This document shows positions 31,530 through 40,788 of a DNA stretch of 64,000 bases, one piece after another. The translations under genes were made by a program, and so were the position numbers. The stretch covers positions 124,001 to 188,000 of the forward strand of contig NZ_KQ758600.1 of the NCBI RefSeq assembly GCF_001457025.1. The letters run 5' to 3'. Source of the DNA: Pseudarthrobacter enclensis (lineage in GTDB: Bacteria; Actinomycetota; Actinomycetes; Actinomycetales; Micrococcaceae). Below the pieces are notes generated by a model. It had not been told where the DNA came from, searched no databases, and saw nothing but the letters and a program-made list of their open reading frames with translations. How positions within the stretch are numbered: the stretch's first letter is position 1; each line of letters starts with the position of its first letter.

Positions 31530-32279
31530 GTGCGTGTCCACCCCCTGACGGGCCTCGCCGTTGCCGGCAGCACGGCGGTGATCACGACGGCGGCAGCCAG
31601 CCTGCCGCTGTCGCTCGCCGCCGCTGCCGGTGCCGTTGCGGTGGCCGGTGCCCGGGGCGGCGCACGGCGCCTCGTTCCTGCAGCGGCGGCGGTCCTGGTG
31701 CCGCTGACCCTGTCCCTGCTGATGGTGCATGGACTGTCCTATCCCGAGGGCAGGACGGTCCTTGCCCAGTGGGGATCGGCCCGCGTCACCGCCGAAGGGC
31801 TGGGCTTTGCCCTGCAGCGGGGCGCCCAGGTGTGGGCTGCCGTCCTGGTGCTGCTGGCCTATTCCTTCAGCGTCAGCGTCCCGGACCTCGTGGCCGCCCT
31901 CAACGCCAAGGGCCTCCGGGGCAGGTTCGCCTTTGTGCTGGCATCCACCCTCACCCTGCTACCTGCCATTGCAGGGCACGTGGAGCGTATCCGCGCAGCC
32001 CAGGAGTCCCGCGGGCTGGTCATCCGCAAAGGGCTGCTGCACCGTGCCGCGGCCTTCCGGCTGCAGGCCGTCCCCCTGGTCCTCGCGCTGGTGGACGATG
32101 CAGGAAGCCGGGCTGCCGCTCTTGAATCGCGGGGCTTCAGCAACGCCGGTCCCCGCACCAGCTACCGGGACGTCCCGGACTCCGCCTGGCAGCGGACCGT
32201 GCGGTGGGCCCTGGTGGCCGCCGCCGCGGCTGCGGTTGCCCTTCGCATGGTGGCCACAGCCTCCGGCGGAGCGCCATGA
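31530..32279 (+). CDS. ECF importer transmembrane (T) component
   Basis: A 249-residue EcfT-type protein with four or five helices. The cytoplasmic coupling helices that contact the ATPases are recognisable, the second as DDAGSRAAALESRGFSNAG (the A-R-G coupling motif). GTG start 12 bp after the S-component stop. Its stop overlaps the ATG of the ATPase gene (ATGA), indicating coupled translation. Confidence 0.82.
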   Translation: MRVHPLTGLAVAGSTAVITTAAASLPLSLAAAAGAVAVAGARGGARRLVPAAAAVLVPLTLSLLMVHGLSYPEGRTVLAQWGSARVTAEGLGFALQRGAQVWAAVLVLLAYSFSVSVPDLVAALNAKGLRGRFAFVLASTLTLLPAIAGHVERIRAAQESRGLVIRKGLLHRAAAFRLQAVPLVLALVDDAGSRAAALESRGFSNAGPRTSYRDVPDSAWQRTVRWALVAAAAAAVALRMVATASGGAP

Positions 32280-33985
32280 CGGCGGCAGCCGGGCCGGTCC
32301 TGGCCGCCGCCATCCGCAGCTTCACCTTCCACGACGGCGAGGCTCCCGCGCTGGCCGGGCTGGACCTTGCCATCACCCCCGGAACCCTGACCGGTGTTCT
32401 GGGCGGTTCCGGCAGCGGCAAGAGCACCCTGGGCCGCCTGCTGGCCGGCTGGCTGGTCCCCGGAAGCGGCGGGACGCTGGACGGGTCCCTTGAGCTGTCC
32501 GGTACCCGCCTGGAGTTCGACGGCGAGACCTTGGGAAGGCCGGACCGCCGGATTGACCCCGCCCAGTGGGGCCGGACGGTGGGCCTCGTCCCGCAGGACC
32601 CGGCGGCGATGCTGTCCACGGTCCGCGCGACGGTGGCGGAGGAGCTGGCCTTCGGGCTGGAAAACTTCGGGGTGCCCCGCGCTGACATGGCTGCCGCGGT
32701 GCAGCGGACCGCCGCCCTCCTCGGCCTCGGCGAACTGCTCGACAGGAACCCCGCCCGGCTGTCCGGCGGGCAGCTGCGGCGGCTCGCCATCGGATGCTCC
32801 GCCATCACCCGTCCTGCTGTCCTGGTGCTGGATGAACCGTTTGCGTCGCTGGATGCGGCAGGAGCCCGGGAGCTTTCCGGGCTGGTGCGGGAACTGGCAG
32901 CGTCCGGAACCGCCGTCGTGATCCTGAGCCAGGTGGTTGACGGCCTGCTGCTGGAAGCGGACCATTGGCTGGTCCTCGCCGGCGGCCGGCGGGTTGTGGC
33001 CGGTGCTCCCGGCGCACTGGGCCCGGAGACCGGCCTGGTTCCGAACGCCGTCCGGCGCGTGGGGGCAGCGGCGCCGGAGGCAGCCGGGGCAGCGCGGGAA
33101 TACGGGACGGGCAGCACGGCCGGCCGGACCTGCCCTCCGGGTGCTGCCACACCGGGTGCCGCGCCGGTTTCCGGGCCTGCCGCCGGCCCGGCCGGCCCCG
33201 CCCTGGAGCTGCGGCGCGTCTTGTTCGGGTACACAGCGGACCAGGGCGGGCGCCCTCCGGCCGTCCACGGGCGGCGCGGACGCGGCCGGGACCTGCGCCT
33301 CCGCAACCGGCGCGCCCGCGCCCAGGGCCAGGCGGCGGTGCCCCTCCGGCCCGTCCTGCAGGATGTCAGCCTCGCCGTCCAGCCGGGCGAGATCGTCGCG
33401 GTGACCGGGCCCAACGGCGCCGGCAAGTCAACGCTGCTGCGGCACCTCAACGGTCTGTTGCGCCCCGCCTCCGGCACCGTCCTGGTGAACGGAGCGGACA
33501 TCGCCGGGCGCCCGGTTGGCGCGGTGTCCGCAGACGTCGGAGTCCTGTTCCAGCACCCCCGCGACCAGCTGTTCGAGCGGACACTCCTGCGCGAGGTACG
33601 TTTTGGCTTGACCGGGCTGCCCGGCCCGGGAACGGCCGATGAACGGGCGGTGGCAGCCCTGGCAGCGGTGGGCCTTGGCGGGGCAGCTCACAGCCACCCC
33701 GCCGAACTGTCCGCCTCCGGGCAGCGGCTCCTTGCCCTGGCAGCGGTCCTCGCACGCCGCCCGTCGGTGATCGCGCTGGATGAACCGACCGTCGCGCTGG
33801 ACGGGGACGGGCTGGCCATCCTGGACGCTGCGGTGAGGTCCGCAGCGGAGGCCGGCGCCGCCGTCGTGCTTGTCACCCATGACCTGGAGTACGCGCAGAC
33901 GGCGGCGCACCGCATCGTGGCGCTCGACGGCGGCCGGCTCACCGGGGTGGGCGGCCGCCCGCGCGGTGTACGTCCGGGGCCGTGA
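32276..33985 (+). CDS. ECF importer fused double ATPase (A-A')
   Basis: A 569-residue protein with two ABC ATPase domains. The first (1-260) has Walker A GGSGSGKST, Q-loop VPQDPAAMLS, signature LSGGQ and Walker B VLVLDEPFASLD. A linker of about 75 residues rich in Ala/Gly/Pro/Arg follows. The second (about 345-560) has Walker A GPNGAGKST and Walker B VIALDEPTVALD, but its signature reads LSASG instead of LSGGQ. Fused ATPases are known in YkoD-type ECF systems. The altered signature would make the two ATP sites unequal. It ends a three-gene unit; gene order is S-T-A. Confidence 0.85.
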   Translation: MTAAAGPVLAAAIRSFTFHDGEAPALAGLDLAITPGTLTGVLGGSGSGKSTLGRLLAGWLVPGSGGTLDGSLELSGTRLEFDGETLGRPDRRIDPAQWGRTVGLVPQDPAAMLSTVRATVAEELAFGLENFGVPRADMAAAVQRTAALLGLGELLDRNPARLSGGQLRRLAIGCSAITRPAVLVLDEPFASLDAAGARELSGLVRELAASGTAVVILSQVVDGLLLEADHWLVLAGGRRVVAGAPGALGPETGLVPNAVRRVGAAAPEAAGAAREYGTGSTAGRTCPPGAATPGAAPVSGPAAGPAGPALELRRVLFGYTADQGGRPPAVHGRRGRGRDLRLRNRRARAQGQAAVPLRPVLQDVSLAVQPGEIVAVTGPNGAGKSTLLRHLNGLLRPASGTVLVNGADIAGRPVGAVSADVGVLFQHPRDQLFERTLLREVRFGLTGLPGPGTADERAVAALAAVGLGGAAHSHPAELSASGQRLLALAAVLARRPSVIALDEPTVALDGDGLAILDAAVRSAAEAGAAVVLVTHDLEYAQTAAHRIVALDGGRLTGVGGRPRGVRPGP

Positions 33986-33988
33986 GAG

Positions 33989-36166
33989 TCAGGCGCTGAC
34001 CCGGCCGGTGGCAGGACCCGACGACACTCCTGGCGGAAGGAACCGCTTGCCGTTCACCCGCTCCGAGGCACCCACCCGGTCCAGGTACGGCGTGATGCCA
34101 CCCAGGAACATGGGCCAGCCGGCACCGAGGATCATGCAGAGGTCGATGTCCTCCGGGCCGGCCACCACACCTTCCTCCAGCATCAGGCCGATTTCTTCAG
34201 CGAGGGCGTCCTGCGTCCGGCGCAGCACTTGGTCAGCGGTTGAGGGGCTGGTGCCGAACGACATCAGGGACAGGGTGGACTCCGGGATGCTGCGTGAGCC
34301 GTCCGGGCCCTCCTCCCACAGTCCCTTCACCCCGTTGTCGATCAATTTGTGCAGGTTGGCCGAGACCGGGAACCGGTCCCCGAAGGCTGCGTGCAGCGAC
34401 TCCTGGACATGCTGGGCCACGGGCAGCCCCACCATCGCCAGGAGTGTGAAAGGCGTCATGGGCAGGCCCATGGGCTTGAGCGCGGTGTCCGCCACGTCCG
34501 CCGGCGTGCCTTCGTCGAAGGCCGCGGTGACCTCGCCCATGAGCCGGAGCAGGATCCGGTTGACCACGAACGCGGCGGCATCCTTGACCAGCACCCCGGT
34601 CTTCTTCAGGGTCCTGGCGAGGTCGAATGCGGTGGCCAGCACCGCATCGTCGGTGTGCGGTGCCCGGACAATTTCCAGCAGCGGCATCACGGCAACGGGG
34701 TTGAAGAAGTGGAAGCCCACCAGCCGTTCGGGGTGCTTCAGGTCCGCGGCCATGGCCGTCACCGACAGCGAGGACGTATTGGTGGCCAGGATGCAGTCCT
34801 CCGACACCACGGCTTCCAGTTCCGCGAAGACCTGCTTCTTGACGTTGAGTTCCTCGAACACGGCCTCGATGACGAAGTCCGCGTCGGCGAAGGCCTCCTT
34901 GGAGACGGAGCCGGAAACCAGCGCCTTGGTGCGGTTGGCGGCGTCCGCGCTGATCCGTTTCCTGGCCAGGAGTTTGTCCACCTCGGCGTGGACGTAGTTA
35001 ACGCCTTTGTTTACCCGGGCCTGGTCGATGTCGGTCAGTACCACCGGCACTTTGAGCTGGCGGGCGAACAGCAGCGCCAGCTGCCCGGCCATCAGGCCGG
35101 CGCCCACCACGCCGACTTTGGTGACGGGGCGGGCCAGTTTGCGGTCCGGTGCGCCCGCCGGGCGCTTGGAGCGCTTCTGGACCAGGTCGAGGAACGCGTA
35201 GATGGTGGCCCGGAACTCATCGGTCTGCATCAGGCCGGCCAGGGTTTCGCATTCCAGCGCTGCCGATTCCGCCTGGCTCATGGTCCGGTTGGCCGCCAGC
35301 AGATCCAGCACCTTGGCCGGTGCGGGAGCCGCGTTGGACGTCTTGGCCTCCACGAATTTCCGCCCGGCGGACACGGCGGCTGCCCAGCGTTCAGCGGAAC
35401 CGGGGGCGGCAGGGTCGACGGCGTTGCGCCGCTCCGGGACGACGTCGCCGGAGATGACCTTCGCCGCCCACGCCAGGGACTGCTCCAGGAAGTCTGCAGG
35501 TTCAAACAGGGCGTCGGCGATGCCCAGATCGAAGGCCTGCTCCCCGGTCAGCGTCCGGTTGTTGCTCAGCGGGTTTTCGATCATCACCTTGACGGCGTTT
35601 TCCGGACCGATGAGGCGGGGAAGCAGGTAGACGCCGCCCCAGCCCGGGACCAGCCCCAGGAGTGCTTCGGGCAGGGCCAGGGCCCCGGCGCCGGTGGAGA
35701 CGGTCCGGTAGGTGGACTGCAGGGCTACTTCCAGGCCGCCACCCAGCGCGGCGCCGTTGATGAAGGCAAAACTGGGGACGCCGAGGTTGGCCAGGGTGGA
35801 GTACACGTCATGGCCCAGCTGAGCCATCTGCAGCCCGTGGTCCCGCTGTTCAAGGGATTTCACGGCCGAGAGGTCGGCGCCGGCCACGAGGTAATAGGGC
35901 TTGCCGGTAACCCCGACGCCCACGATCTCGCCCCTTGCAGCGCGTTCCCGCAGGCCTTCCAGGACGGTGCCGAGTTCCACGAGCGTGTTGGGCCCCAGCG
36001 TGGTCGGCTTGGTGTGGTCCAGGCCGTTGTCGAGGGTGACCAGCGCGAACATCCCGGGGCTGTCCTTGCCCGGGGACGCAGGCAGGGCGATGTCCTGGAC
36101 AAGGGCGTGGGTGACTGTTTCGTTGGGGAACAGGTGGGCGAACCCGGTGAAATCTGCGGCGCTCAT
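33989..36166 (-). CDS. fadB: Fatty-acid oxidation multifunctional protein (enoyl-CoA hydratase/3-hydroxyacyl-CoA dehydrogenase)
   Basis: A 725-residue enzyme. The N-terminal crotonase domain (oxyanion-hole loop INGAALGGGLEVALQ) hydrates enoyl-CoA. The C-terminal part has an NAD loop VGVVGAGLMAGQLALLFAR and the dehydrogenase catalytic stretch VGFHFFNPVAVMPLLEIV, followed by two 3HCDH C-terminal repeats. It performs the middle two steps of beta-oxidation and passes 3-ketoacyl-CoA to the thiolase encoded just upstream. GAAGGAG 6 bp before the ATG supports the start; the 4-bp ATGA overlap with the thiolase gene indicates coupling. Its 3' end lies 3 bp from the convergent ECF ATPase gene. Confidence 0.93.
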   Translation of the reverse strand: MSAADFTGFAHLFPNETVTHALVQDIALPASPGKDSPGMFALVTLDNGLDHTKPTTLGPNTLVELGTVLEGLRERAARGEIVGVGVTGKPYYLVAGADLSAVKSLEQRDHGLQMAQLGHDVYSTLANLGVPSFAFINGAALGGGLEVALQSTYRTVSTGAGALALPEALLGLVPGWGGVYLLPRLIGPENAVKVMIENPLSNNRTLTGEQAFDLGIADALFEPADFLEQSLAWAAKVISGDVVPERRNAVDPAAPGSAERWAAAVSAGRKFVEAKTSNAAPAPAKVLDLLAANRTMSQAESAALECETLAGLMQTDEFRATIYAFLDLVQKRSKRPAGAPDRKLARPVTKVGVVGAGLMAGQLALLFARQLKVPVVLTDIDQARVNKGVNYVHAEVDKLLARKRISADAANRTKALVSGSVSKEAFADADFVIEAVFEELNVKKQVFAELEAVVSEDCILATNTSSLSVTAMAADLKHPERLVGFHFFNPVAVMPLLEIVRAPHTDDAVLATAFDLARTLKKTGVLVKDAAAFVVNRILLRLMGEVTAAFDEGTPADVADTALKPMGLPMTPFTLLAMVGLPVAQHVQESLHAAFGDRFPVSANLHKLIDNGVKGLWEEGPDGSRSIPESTLSLMSFGTSPSTADQVLRRTQDALAEEIGLMLEEGVVAGPEDIDLCMILGAGWPMFLGGITPYLDRVGASERVNGKRFLPPGVSSGPATGRVSA

Positions 36167-37443
36167 GCCGTTGCTCCTTCGGTGTGGACGGCGGATGCGT
36201 CGTCGGCGGCGCCGCGTCCGCCGTAGTCGGGGTGGTGCGGGTTTTCCCAGATGACGGTGCCGCCCATGCCCAGGCCCACGCACATGGCGGTGATGCCGTA
36301 GCGAACGGACGGGTCTTCCTCGAACTGGCGGGCCAGCTGGGTCATCAGGCGGACCCCGGAGGAGGCCAGGGGGTGGCCCACGGCGATGGCGCCGCCGTAG
36401 CGGTTGACGCGCGGGTCGTCGTCGGCGATTCCGAAATGGTCCAGGAAGCTCAGCACCTGCACGGCGAAGGCTTCATTGATCTCGAACAGGCCGATGTCGC
36501 CAATGGAGAGTCCGGCGTTGGCCAGCGCTTTTTCGGTGGCCGGAACGGGACCGATGCCCATCACTTCGGGTTCCACGCCGGCGTACGCGTAGCTGACAAG
36601 GCGCATCTTCACAGGGAGGCCAAGTTCAGCTGCCGCTTCACCCGAGGCCAGGACGGCGGCGGTGGCTCCGTCATTGAGGCCCGCCGAATTGCCGGCGGTC
36701 ACGCGGCCGTGGGCGCGGAACGGTGTGCGCAAGGCGGCGAGGTCGGTCATGGTGGTGCCGGGGCGCGGTGGTTCGTCCACGGTGTGCACCGTCCAGCCTT
36801 CACCGGGTTTCCTCCCGGCGACGGGTACCAGGTCCGGCTGGATCCTGCCGGCGCCGTACGCGGCAGCGAGCTTTTCCTGTGAGGCCACCGCGTAGGCGTC
36901 GCTGCGCTCCTTGGTGATTGCGGGGAAGCGGTCGTGCAGGTTTTCGGCGGTGTTGCCCATGTTCAGGGCTGCAGGGTCCACCAGGCGCTCGGACATGAAG
37001 CGGGGGTTGGGGTCCGCGCCAGAGCCCATGGGGTGGTTGCCCATGTGCTCCACGCCGCCGGCGATTACCACGTCGTAGGCACCGAACCCGATGCCGCCCG
37101 CTGTCGAGGTCACGGCGGTCATGGCGCCGGCGCACATGCGGTCCACGGCAAAGCCGGGCACGGTGCGGGGCAGCCCGGCAAGCAGTGCCGCGGTGCGGCC
37201 CAGGGTCAGGCCCTGGTCACCGGTCTGGGTGGTGGCGGCAATGGCCACCTCATCCACCCGTTCCGGCGGCAGGGACGGGTTCCGGCGCAGCAGTTCGCGG
37301 ATGCACTTCACGATCAGGTCATCAGCGCGGGTCCCGGCATGGATCCCCTTGTCACCGGCCCGGCCGAAGGGGGTGCGGAGGCCGTCAACAAAGACGACGT
37401 CGCGGACAGTGCGCCGGGAGGCGCCGCTTCCGTGGTGGCTCAC
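36163..37443 (-). CDS. fadA: Acetyl-CoA C-acyltransferase (thiolase)
   Basis: A 426-residue thiolase that releases acetyl-CoA in the last step of beta-oxidation. The nucleophilic cysteine is in VDRMCAGAMTAV, the catalytic histidine in VGHPLASSG, and the second cysteine in CVGLGMGG (often CxGGGMG). The GTG at 37443 is preceded by GAGGAG at 8 bp. A minus-strand promoter with TTGCAG and TAACAT, spaced 17 bp, covers a perfect 16-bp palindrome, so this operon is probably repressed by a TetR-type regulator that responds to acyl-CoA. First gene of fadA-fadB. Confidence 0.93.
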   Translation of the reverse strand: MSHHGSGASRRTVRDVVFVDGLRTPFGRAGDKGIHAGTRADDLIVKCIRELLRRNPSLPPERVDEVAIAATTQTGDQGLTLGRTAALLAGLPRTVPGFAVDRMCAGAMTAVTSTAGGIGFGAYDVVIAGGVEHMGNHPMGSGADPNPRFMSERLVDPAALNMGNTAENLHDRFPAITKERSDAYAVASQEKLAAAYGAGRIQPDLVPVAGRKPGEGWTVHTVDEPPRPGTTMTDLAALRTPFRAHGRVTAGNSAGLNDGATAAVLASGEAAAELGLPVKMRLVSYAYAGVEPEVMGIGPVPATEKALANAGLSIGDIGLFEINEAFAVQVLSFLDHFGIADDDPRVNRYGGAIAVGHPLASSGVRLMTQLARQFEEDPSVRYGITAMCVGLGMGGTVIWENPHHPDYGGRGAADDASAVHTEGATA

Positions 37444-37516
37444 GTGTAACTCCTCATCGAGACGTAGGCGCCGCACGCACGCCGGAAAACGGCGGCGGAG
37501 CGGCAGTACGTTCGAT

Positions 37517-37532
37517 GTTACTCGCGAGTAAC
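37517..37532 (-). promoter_or_regulatory. Perfect 16-bp palindrome in the fadA promoter (candidate repressor operator)
   Basis: GTTACTCGCGAGTAAC is a perfect inverted repeat. On the minus strand it lies between a TTGCAG -35 hexamer (starting near 37547) and overlaps a TAACAT -10 hexamer, with a 17-bp spacer. This is a typical operator position for a repressor of fatty-acid oxidation; the regulator is not in the window. Confidence 0.6.
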
Positions 37533-37567
37533 TTAGCCTGCAAGGGAGGCGGGACGACGGTGGCGCG

Positions 37568-38899
37568 CTACTGTCCGGCGGCCGCCACGGCCTTGGGTTC
37601 CTTGGGCGGCAGGGGCTGCGGGTGAAGGAATGCTTCCGCGATCAGCGGTGCTGCGAGGCCTACCTGCCACTCCCGGGCCCCCAGCTCCCGCAGTTCCGCG
37701 GCGACCGACTCTTCGCTGACTGCGGCGGGGGGCCGCCAGGCCACGCGGCGCAGGTAGTCCGGAGTGAGCAGGTTTTCCACCGGAAGGTTCAGCTCCTCCG
37801 CCTTCTGCTGCAGCAGGGGCCGGGCGGTGGCCAGCCGGGCCGCGGCGTCCGGATCGCGGTCCGCCCACACCCGGGGCGGCGGCGGCGCGTTCGTGGCCAG
37901 GTGCAGCGGGGGAAGGTCCTCCATGTCCCTGGCTGTACTGATGCAGCGCAGCCACCGCGGGGCCTCGCGCTGGGCTGCCCGCCCGTGAAAGCCCTTGGTC
38001 CCCAGCAGCTGGGGCACCGTGGCAGGCATGGCTTTGGCGGCAGCCACCAGGGCCGAGTCCGGGATCAGCCGGCCGGGGGCGATGTCACGCTTCCGGGCCA
38101 GGGCGTCCCGTTCCAGCCAGAGCTCGCGGACCGCGGCCAGCTGGCGGCGGTCGCGGATCTGGTGCAGGCCGGAGGTTTTGCGCCACGGGTCCACCCGCGG
38201 CGGTGCCACTCCGGCGGCCAGGATGGCAGCGAATTCCTGTTCGGCAAACTCCAGCTTGCCGTCGGCTTCGAGGAGTTCCACCAGTTCCTCGCGCAGCTCG
38301 CTGAGGACCTCAACATCCAGTGCGGCGTAGCGCAGCCACGGCTCCGGGAGCGGCCGGGTGGACCAGTCTGCCGCGGAATGCTCCTTGGCCAGCCCGAAGC
38401 CCAGGAGCTGCTCGATCACGGCGGCAAGCCCCACGCGGGGCAGGCCTGCCAGCCGGGCGGCAAGCTCCGTGTCGAAGAGCTTGTCCGGCCACATGCCAAG
38501 TTCGGACAGGCAGGGCAGGTCCTGTGTGGCGGCGTGCAGGATCCACTCGACGCCGCGGAGGGCGTCATTGATGATGTTCAGGTTTCCGAACGGCTCGGGG
38601 TCGATCAACCACGTGCCCGCGCCCTCGCGGCGGATCTGCACCAGGAAAGCGCGCTGGCCGTAGCGGAACCCTGAGGCACGCTCCGCGTCCACGCCCGCCG
38701 GTCCGGTTCCCGCGGCGATGGCTGCGGCGCACCGCTCCAGTCCGGCCTGGGTTTCGATCACCAGCGGAACCCCTTCGCGGGGCGCTGCCAGTTCGATGAT
38801 TTCGGGGATGGGGTTGTCGAAGCCCTCCACTGTGATGTGGGGGGCGGTGTCAGCAGCCGGAGCGCCGGCCGTGGTGTTGTCCGCATTGTGAGGGGTCAT
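37568..38899 (-). CDS. rnd: HRDC-domain ribonuclease D
   Basis: A 443-residue DEDDy 3'-5' exonuclease for tRNA 3'-end trimming. The acidic motifs are GVDAERASGFRYG (Exo I), HAATQDLPCL (Exo II) and the Exo III segment YAALDVEVLSELREEL with the tyrosine. An HRDC domain follows around residues 245-320 and a further helical region fills the C-terminus. Longer than E. coli RNase D (375). It is downstream of the DUF3000 gene on the same strand, as in M. tuberculosis (Rv2681/Rv2680). Confidence 0.88.
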   Translation of the reverse strand: MTPHNADNTTAGAPAADTAPHITVEGFDNPIPEIIELAAPREGVPLVIETQAGLERCAAAIAAGTGPAGVDAERASGFRYGQRAFLVQIRREGAGTWLIDPEPFGNLNIINDALRGVEWILHAATQDLPCLSELGMWPDKLFDTELAARLAGLPRVGLAAVIEQLLGFGLAKEHSAADWSTRPLPEPWLRYAALDVEVLSELREELVELLEADGKLEFAEQEFAAILAAGVAPPRVDPWRKTSGLHQIRDRRQLAAVRELWLERDALARKRDIAPGRLIPDSALVAAAKAMPATVPQLLGTKGFHGRAAQREAPRWLRCISTARDMEDLPPLHLATNAPPPPRVWADRDPDAAARLATARPLLQQKAEELNLPVENLLTPDYLRRVAWRPPAAVSEESVAAELRELGAREWQVGLAAPLIAEAFLHPQPLPPKEPKAVAAAGQ

Positions 38900-38968
38900 G
38901 ATGCCCCCAGTTTACCGGTCGGCCGCGGGGCCGGCCCGATTGCGGTCCGCTGCTGGCCTGGTGGCATG

Positions 38969-39619
38969 TCAGCTGCGGCGGCGCTGGGGCAGGGGAGTAA
39001 CGCCTTCGGGCAGCGGCGGCAGCCCTGCAAACGTGCACACCATGTCCGACCATGCCTCCAGGTGCGCCGTGACGTCCGGGGTGGCCGGGGTCCAGGACGC
39101 GCGCAGTTCGATGTCGATGGTTCCGGGCCGCTCGGCGAGGGTGCCGAAGCTTTCGGACAGGACCCGGGTGGCCGTGCCGCCCGCCGCACGGTACGGGGCC
39201 TTGTGGTTCTCCAGGGCTTCCACCAGCCAGGTCCAGGCCACCGTCCCGAGCATTTCGTCGTTGCCCATTTCCGGTTCGAGCTCAGCCCTGATGTAGGTGA
39301 CGATCCGGAACTCGCCGTCCCAGACGGCCGACCCCTCAGGGTCGTGCAGCAGGATGAAGCGGCCGGTGGCCAGTTCGGTGCCGCCCTCATCGCCGCCTCC
39401 GGCAGCGGCCAAGGCCATGGCCGCCGGCCCGTGCAGGGGAGGTGCCGAGGGTCCGGCGCCCTGGGCCATTACTTCTGCCCCGAGCGCGACGGCGAAGGGC
39501 GCCAGGCGTGCCGGCGCGGGGATTTCCGCGAGGTGGAGTTCCTTCCGGCAACGGGCTTTCCTGAGGGTTCCCAAGGCATGGAGGAAATCCGGGGGAACCT
39601 GGTCAAGTGCGTTCACCAT
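38969..39619 (-). CDS. DUF3000 family protein
   Basis: A 216-residue protein of a conserved actinobacterial family (Rv2680-like) with no assigned function. It has an N-terminal helix (PPDFLHALGTLRKARCRKEL), an alpha/beta core with ATGRFILLHDPEGSAVWDGEFRI split by a short loop, and SWTPATPDVTAHLEAWSDMV. No membrane segments or catalytic motif. It is consistently next to rnd, which hints at a link with RNA processing. Confidence 0.78.
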   Translation of the reverse strand: MVNALDQVPPDFLHALGTLRKARCRKELHLAEIPAPARLAPFAVALGAEVMAQGAGPSAPPLHGPAAMALAAAGGGDEGGTELATGRFILLHDPEGSAVWDGEFRIVTYIRAELEPEMGNDEMLGTVAWTWLVEALENHKAPYRAAGGTATRVLSESFGTLAERPGTIDIELRASWTPATPDVTAHLEAWSDMVCTFAGLPPLPEGVTPLPQRRRS

Positions 39620-39674
39620 GGCAGATTACGCAACGGTCCCGGGCTGTGCGGGTAGGCTCGCCGTCGCCGCGGGG

Positions 39675-40784
39675 TCAGGCGGGGGCGGAGCTGCCGTGGT
39701 CCCGCAGTTCATGGCGGATCGCGGCCACGAAGGCATCGACGTCCTCCTCTGTGGTGTCGAACGAACACATCCAGCGCACTTCCCGGGCCGCCTCGTCCCA
39801 GTCGTAGAAGCGGAAGGACGCACGGAGCCGGTCCGCGACCCCCTCGGGCAGCACGGCGAAGACGCCGTTCGATTCGGTCTCCTGGGTGGGCCGGACGCCG
39901 TCAATGGTGTCGACGGCGGCGCGGAGGCGGGATGCCATGGCGTTGGCGTGCGAGGCTGAACGGAGCCAAAGGTCCCCATCGAGGAGCGCGATGAACTGGG
40001 CCGACAGGAAGCGCATCTTGGATGCCAGCTGCATGTTCATCTTGCGCAGGTAGACCAGGCCGTGGGCGGCTTCCGGGTTCAGGGCCACCACCACTTCGCC
40101 GTAGAGCAGGCCGTTCTTGGTGCCGCCCAGGGACAGGATGTCCACGCCCGCGTCGCGGGTGAAGGCGCGCAGCGGCAGGCCCAGGTGGGCGGCGGCATTG
40201 GCCAGCCGGGCGCCGTCCATGTGCAGCTTCATGCCCTTGGCGTGGACGTGGTCTGCGATGGCACGCACCTCGTCCGGCGTGTAGCAGGTGCCTAGTTCGG
40301 TGGTCTGGGTGATGGAAACGGCCAGCGGCTGGGCGCGGTGCTCGTCACCCCAGCCCCAGGCCTCCCGGTCGATCAGGTCCGGTGTGAGTTTGCCGTCCGG
40401 CGTGGGCACCTGCAGGAGCTTGATGCCGCCGATGCGTTCCGGGGCGCCGTTCTCGTCCATGTTGATATGCGCGGTGGAGGCGCATACCACTGCGCCCCAG
40501 CGGGGGAGCAGGGACTGCAGCGACAGGACGTTGGCGCCGGTGCCGTTGAATACCGGGAAACACTCGATGCCCGGTCCGAAGTGCTCCACCAGCACCTCGT
40601 GGAGCCGGGCCGTGTAGTCGTCTTCGCCGTAGGAGACCTGGTGGCCTTCATTGGCTGCGGCCAGGGCCGCGAGGATTTCCGGGTGGACCCCGGAGTAGTT
40701 GTCCGAGGCGAAGCCCCGCACTCCGGGGTTGTGCAGCCGAAGTGCCGCACCGGTCTCTGCAGTTGTCGTCATGCTTTTGCTCAC
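39675..40784 (-). CDS. ltaE: Low-specificity L-threonine aldolase
   Basis: A 369-residue PLP enzyme of the aromatic-amino-acid beta-eliminating lyase/threonine-aldolase fold that cleaves threonine to glycine and acetaldehyde. Recognisable are FASDNYSGVHPEIL, VSYGEDDYTARL, the cofactor aspartate in KLHMDGARLANA and the Schiff-base lysine in SLGGTKNGLLYGEV. The start is either the GTG at 40784 or the ATG four codons on (40772). The next gene upstream on the same strand (SDR) ends 4 bp before it. Confidence 0.9.
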   Translation of the reverse strand: MSKSMTTTAETGAALRLHNPGVRGFASDNYSGVHPEILAALAAANEGHQVSYGEDDYTARLHEVLVEHFGPGIECFPVFNGTGANVLSLQSLLPRWGAVVCASTAHINMDENGAPERIGGIKLLQVPTPDGKLTPDLIDREAWGWGDEHRAQPLAVSITQTTELGTCYTPDEVRAIADHVHAKGMKLHMDGARLANAAAHLGLPLRAFTRDAGVDILSLGGTKNGLLYGEVVVALNPEAAHGLVYLRKMNMQLASKMRFLSAQFIALLDGDLWLRSASHANAMASRLRAAVDTIDGVRPTQETESNGVFAVLPEGVADRLRASFRFYDWDEAAREVRWMCSFDTTEEDVDAFVAAIRHELRDHGSSAPA

Positions 40785-40788
40785 GTTC

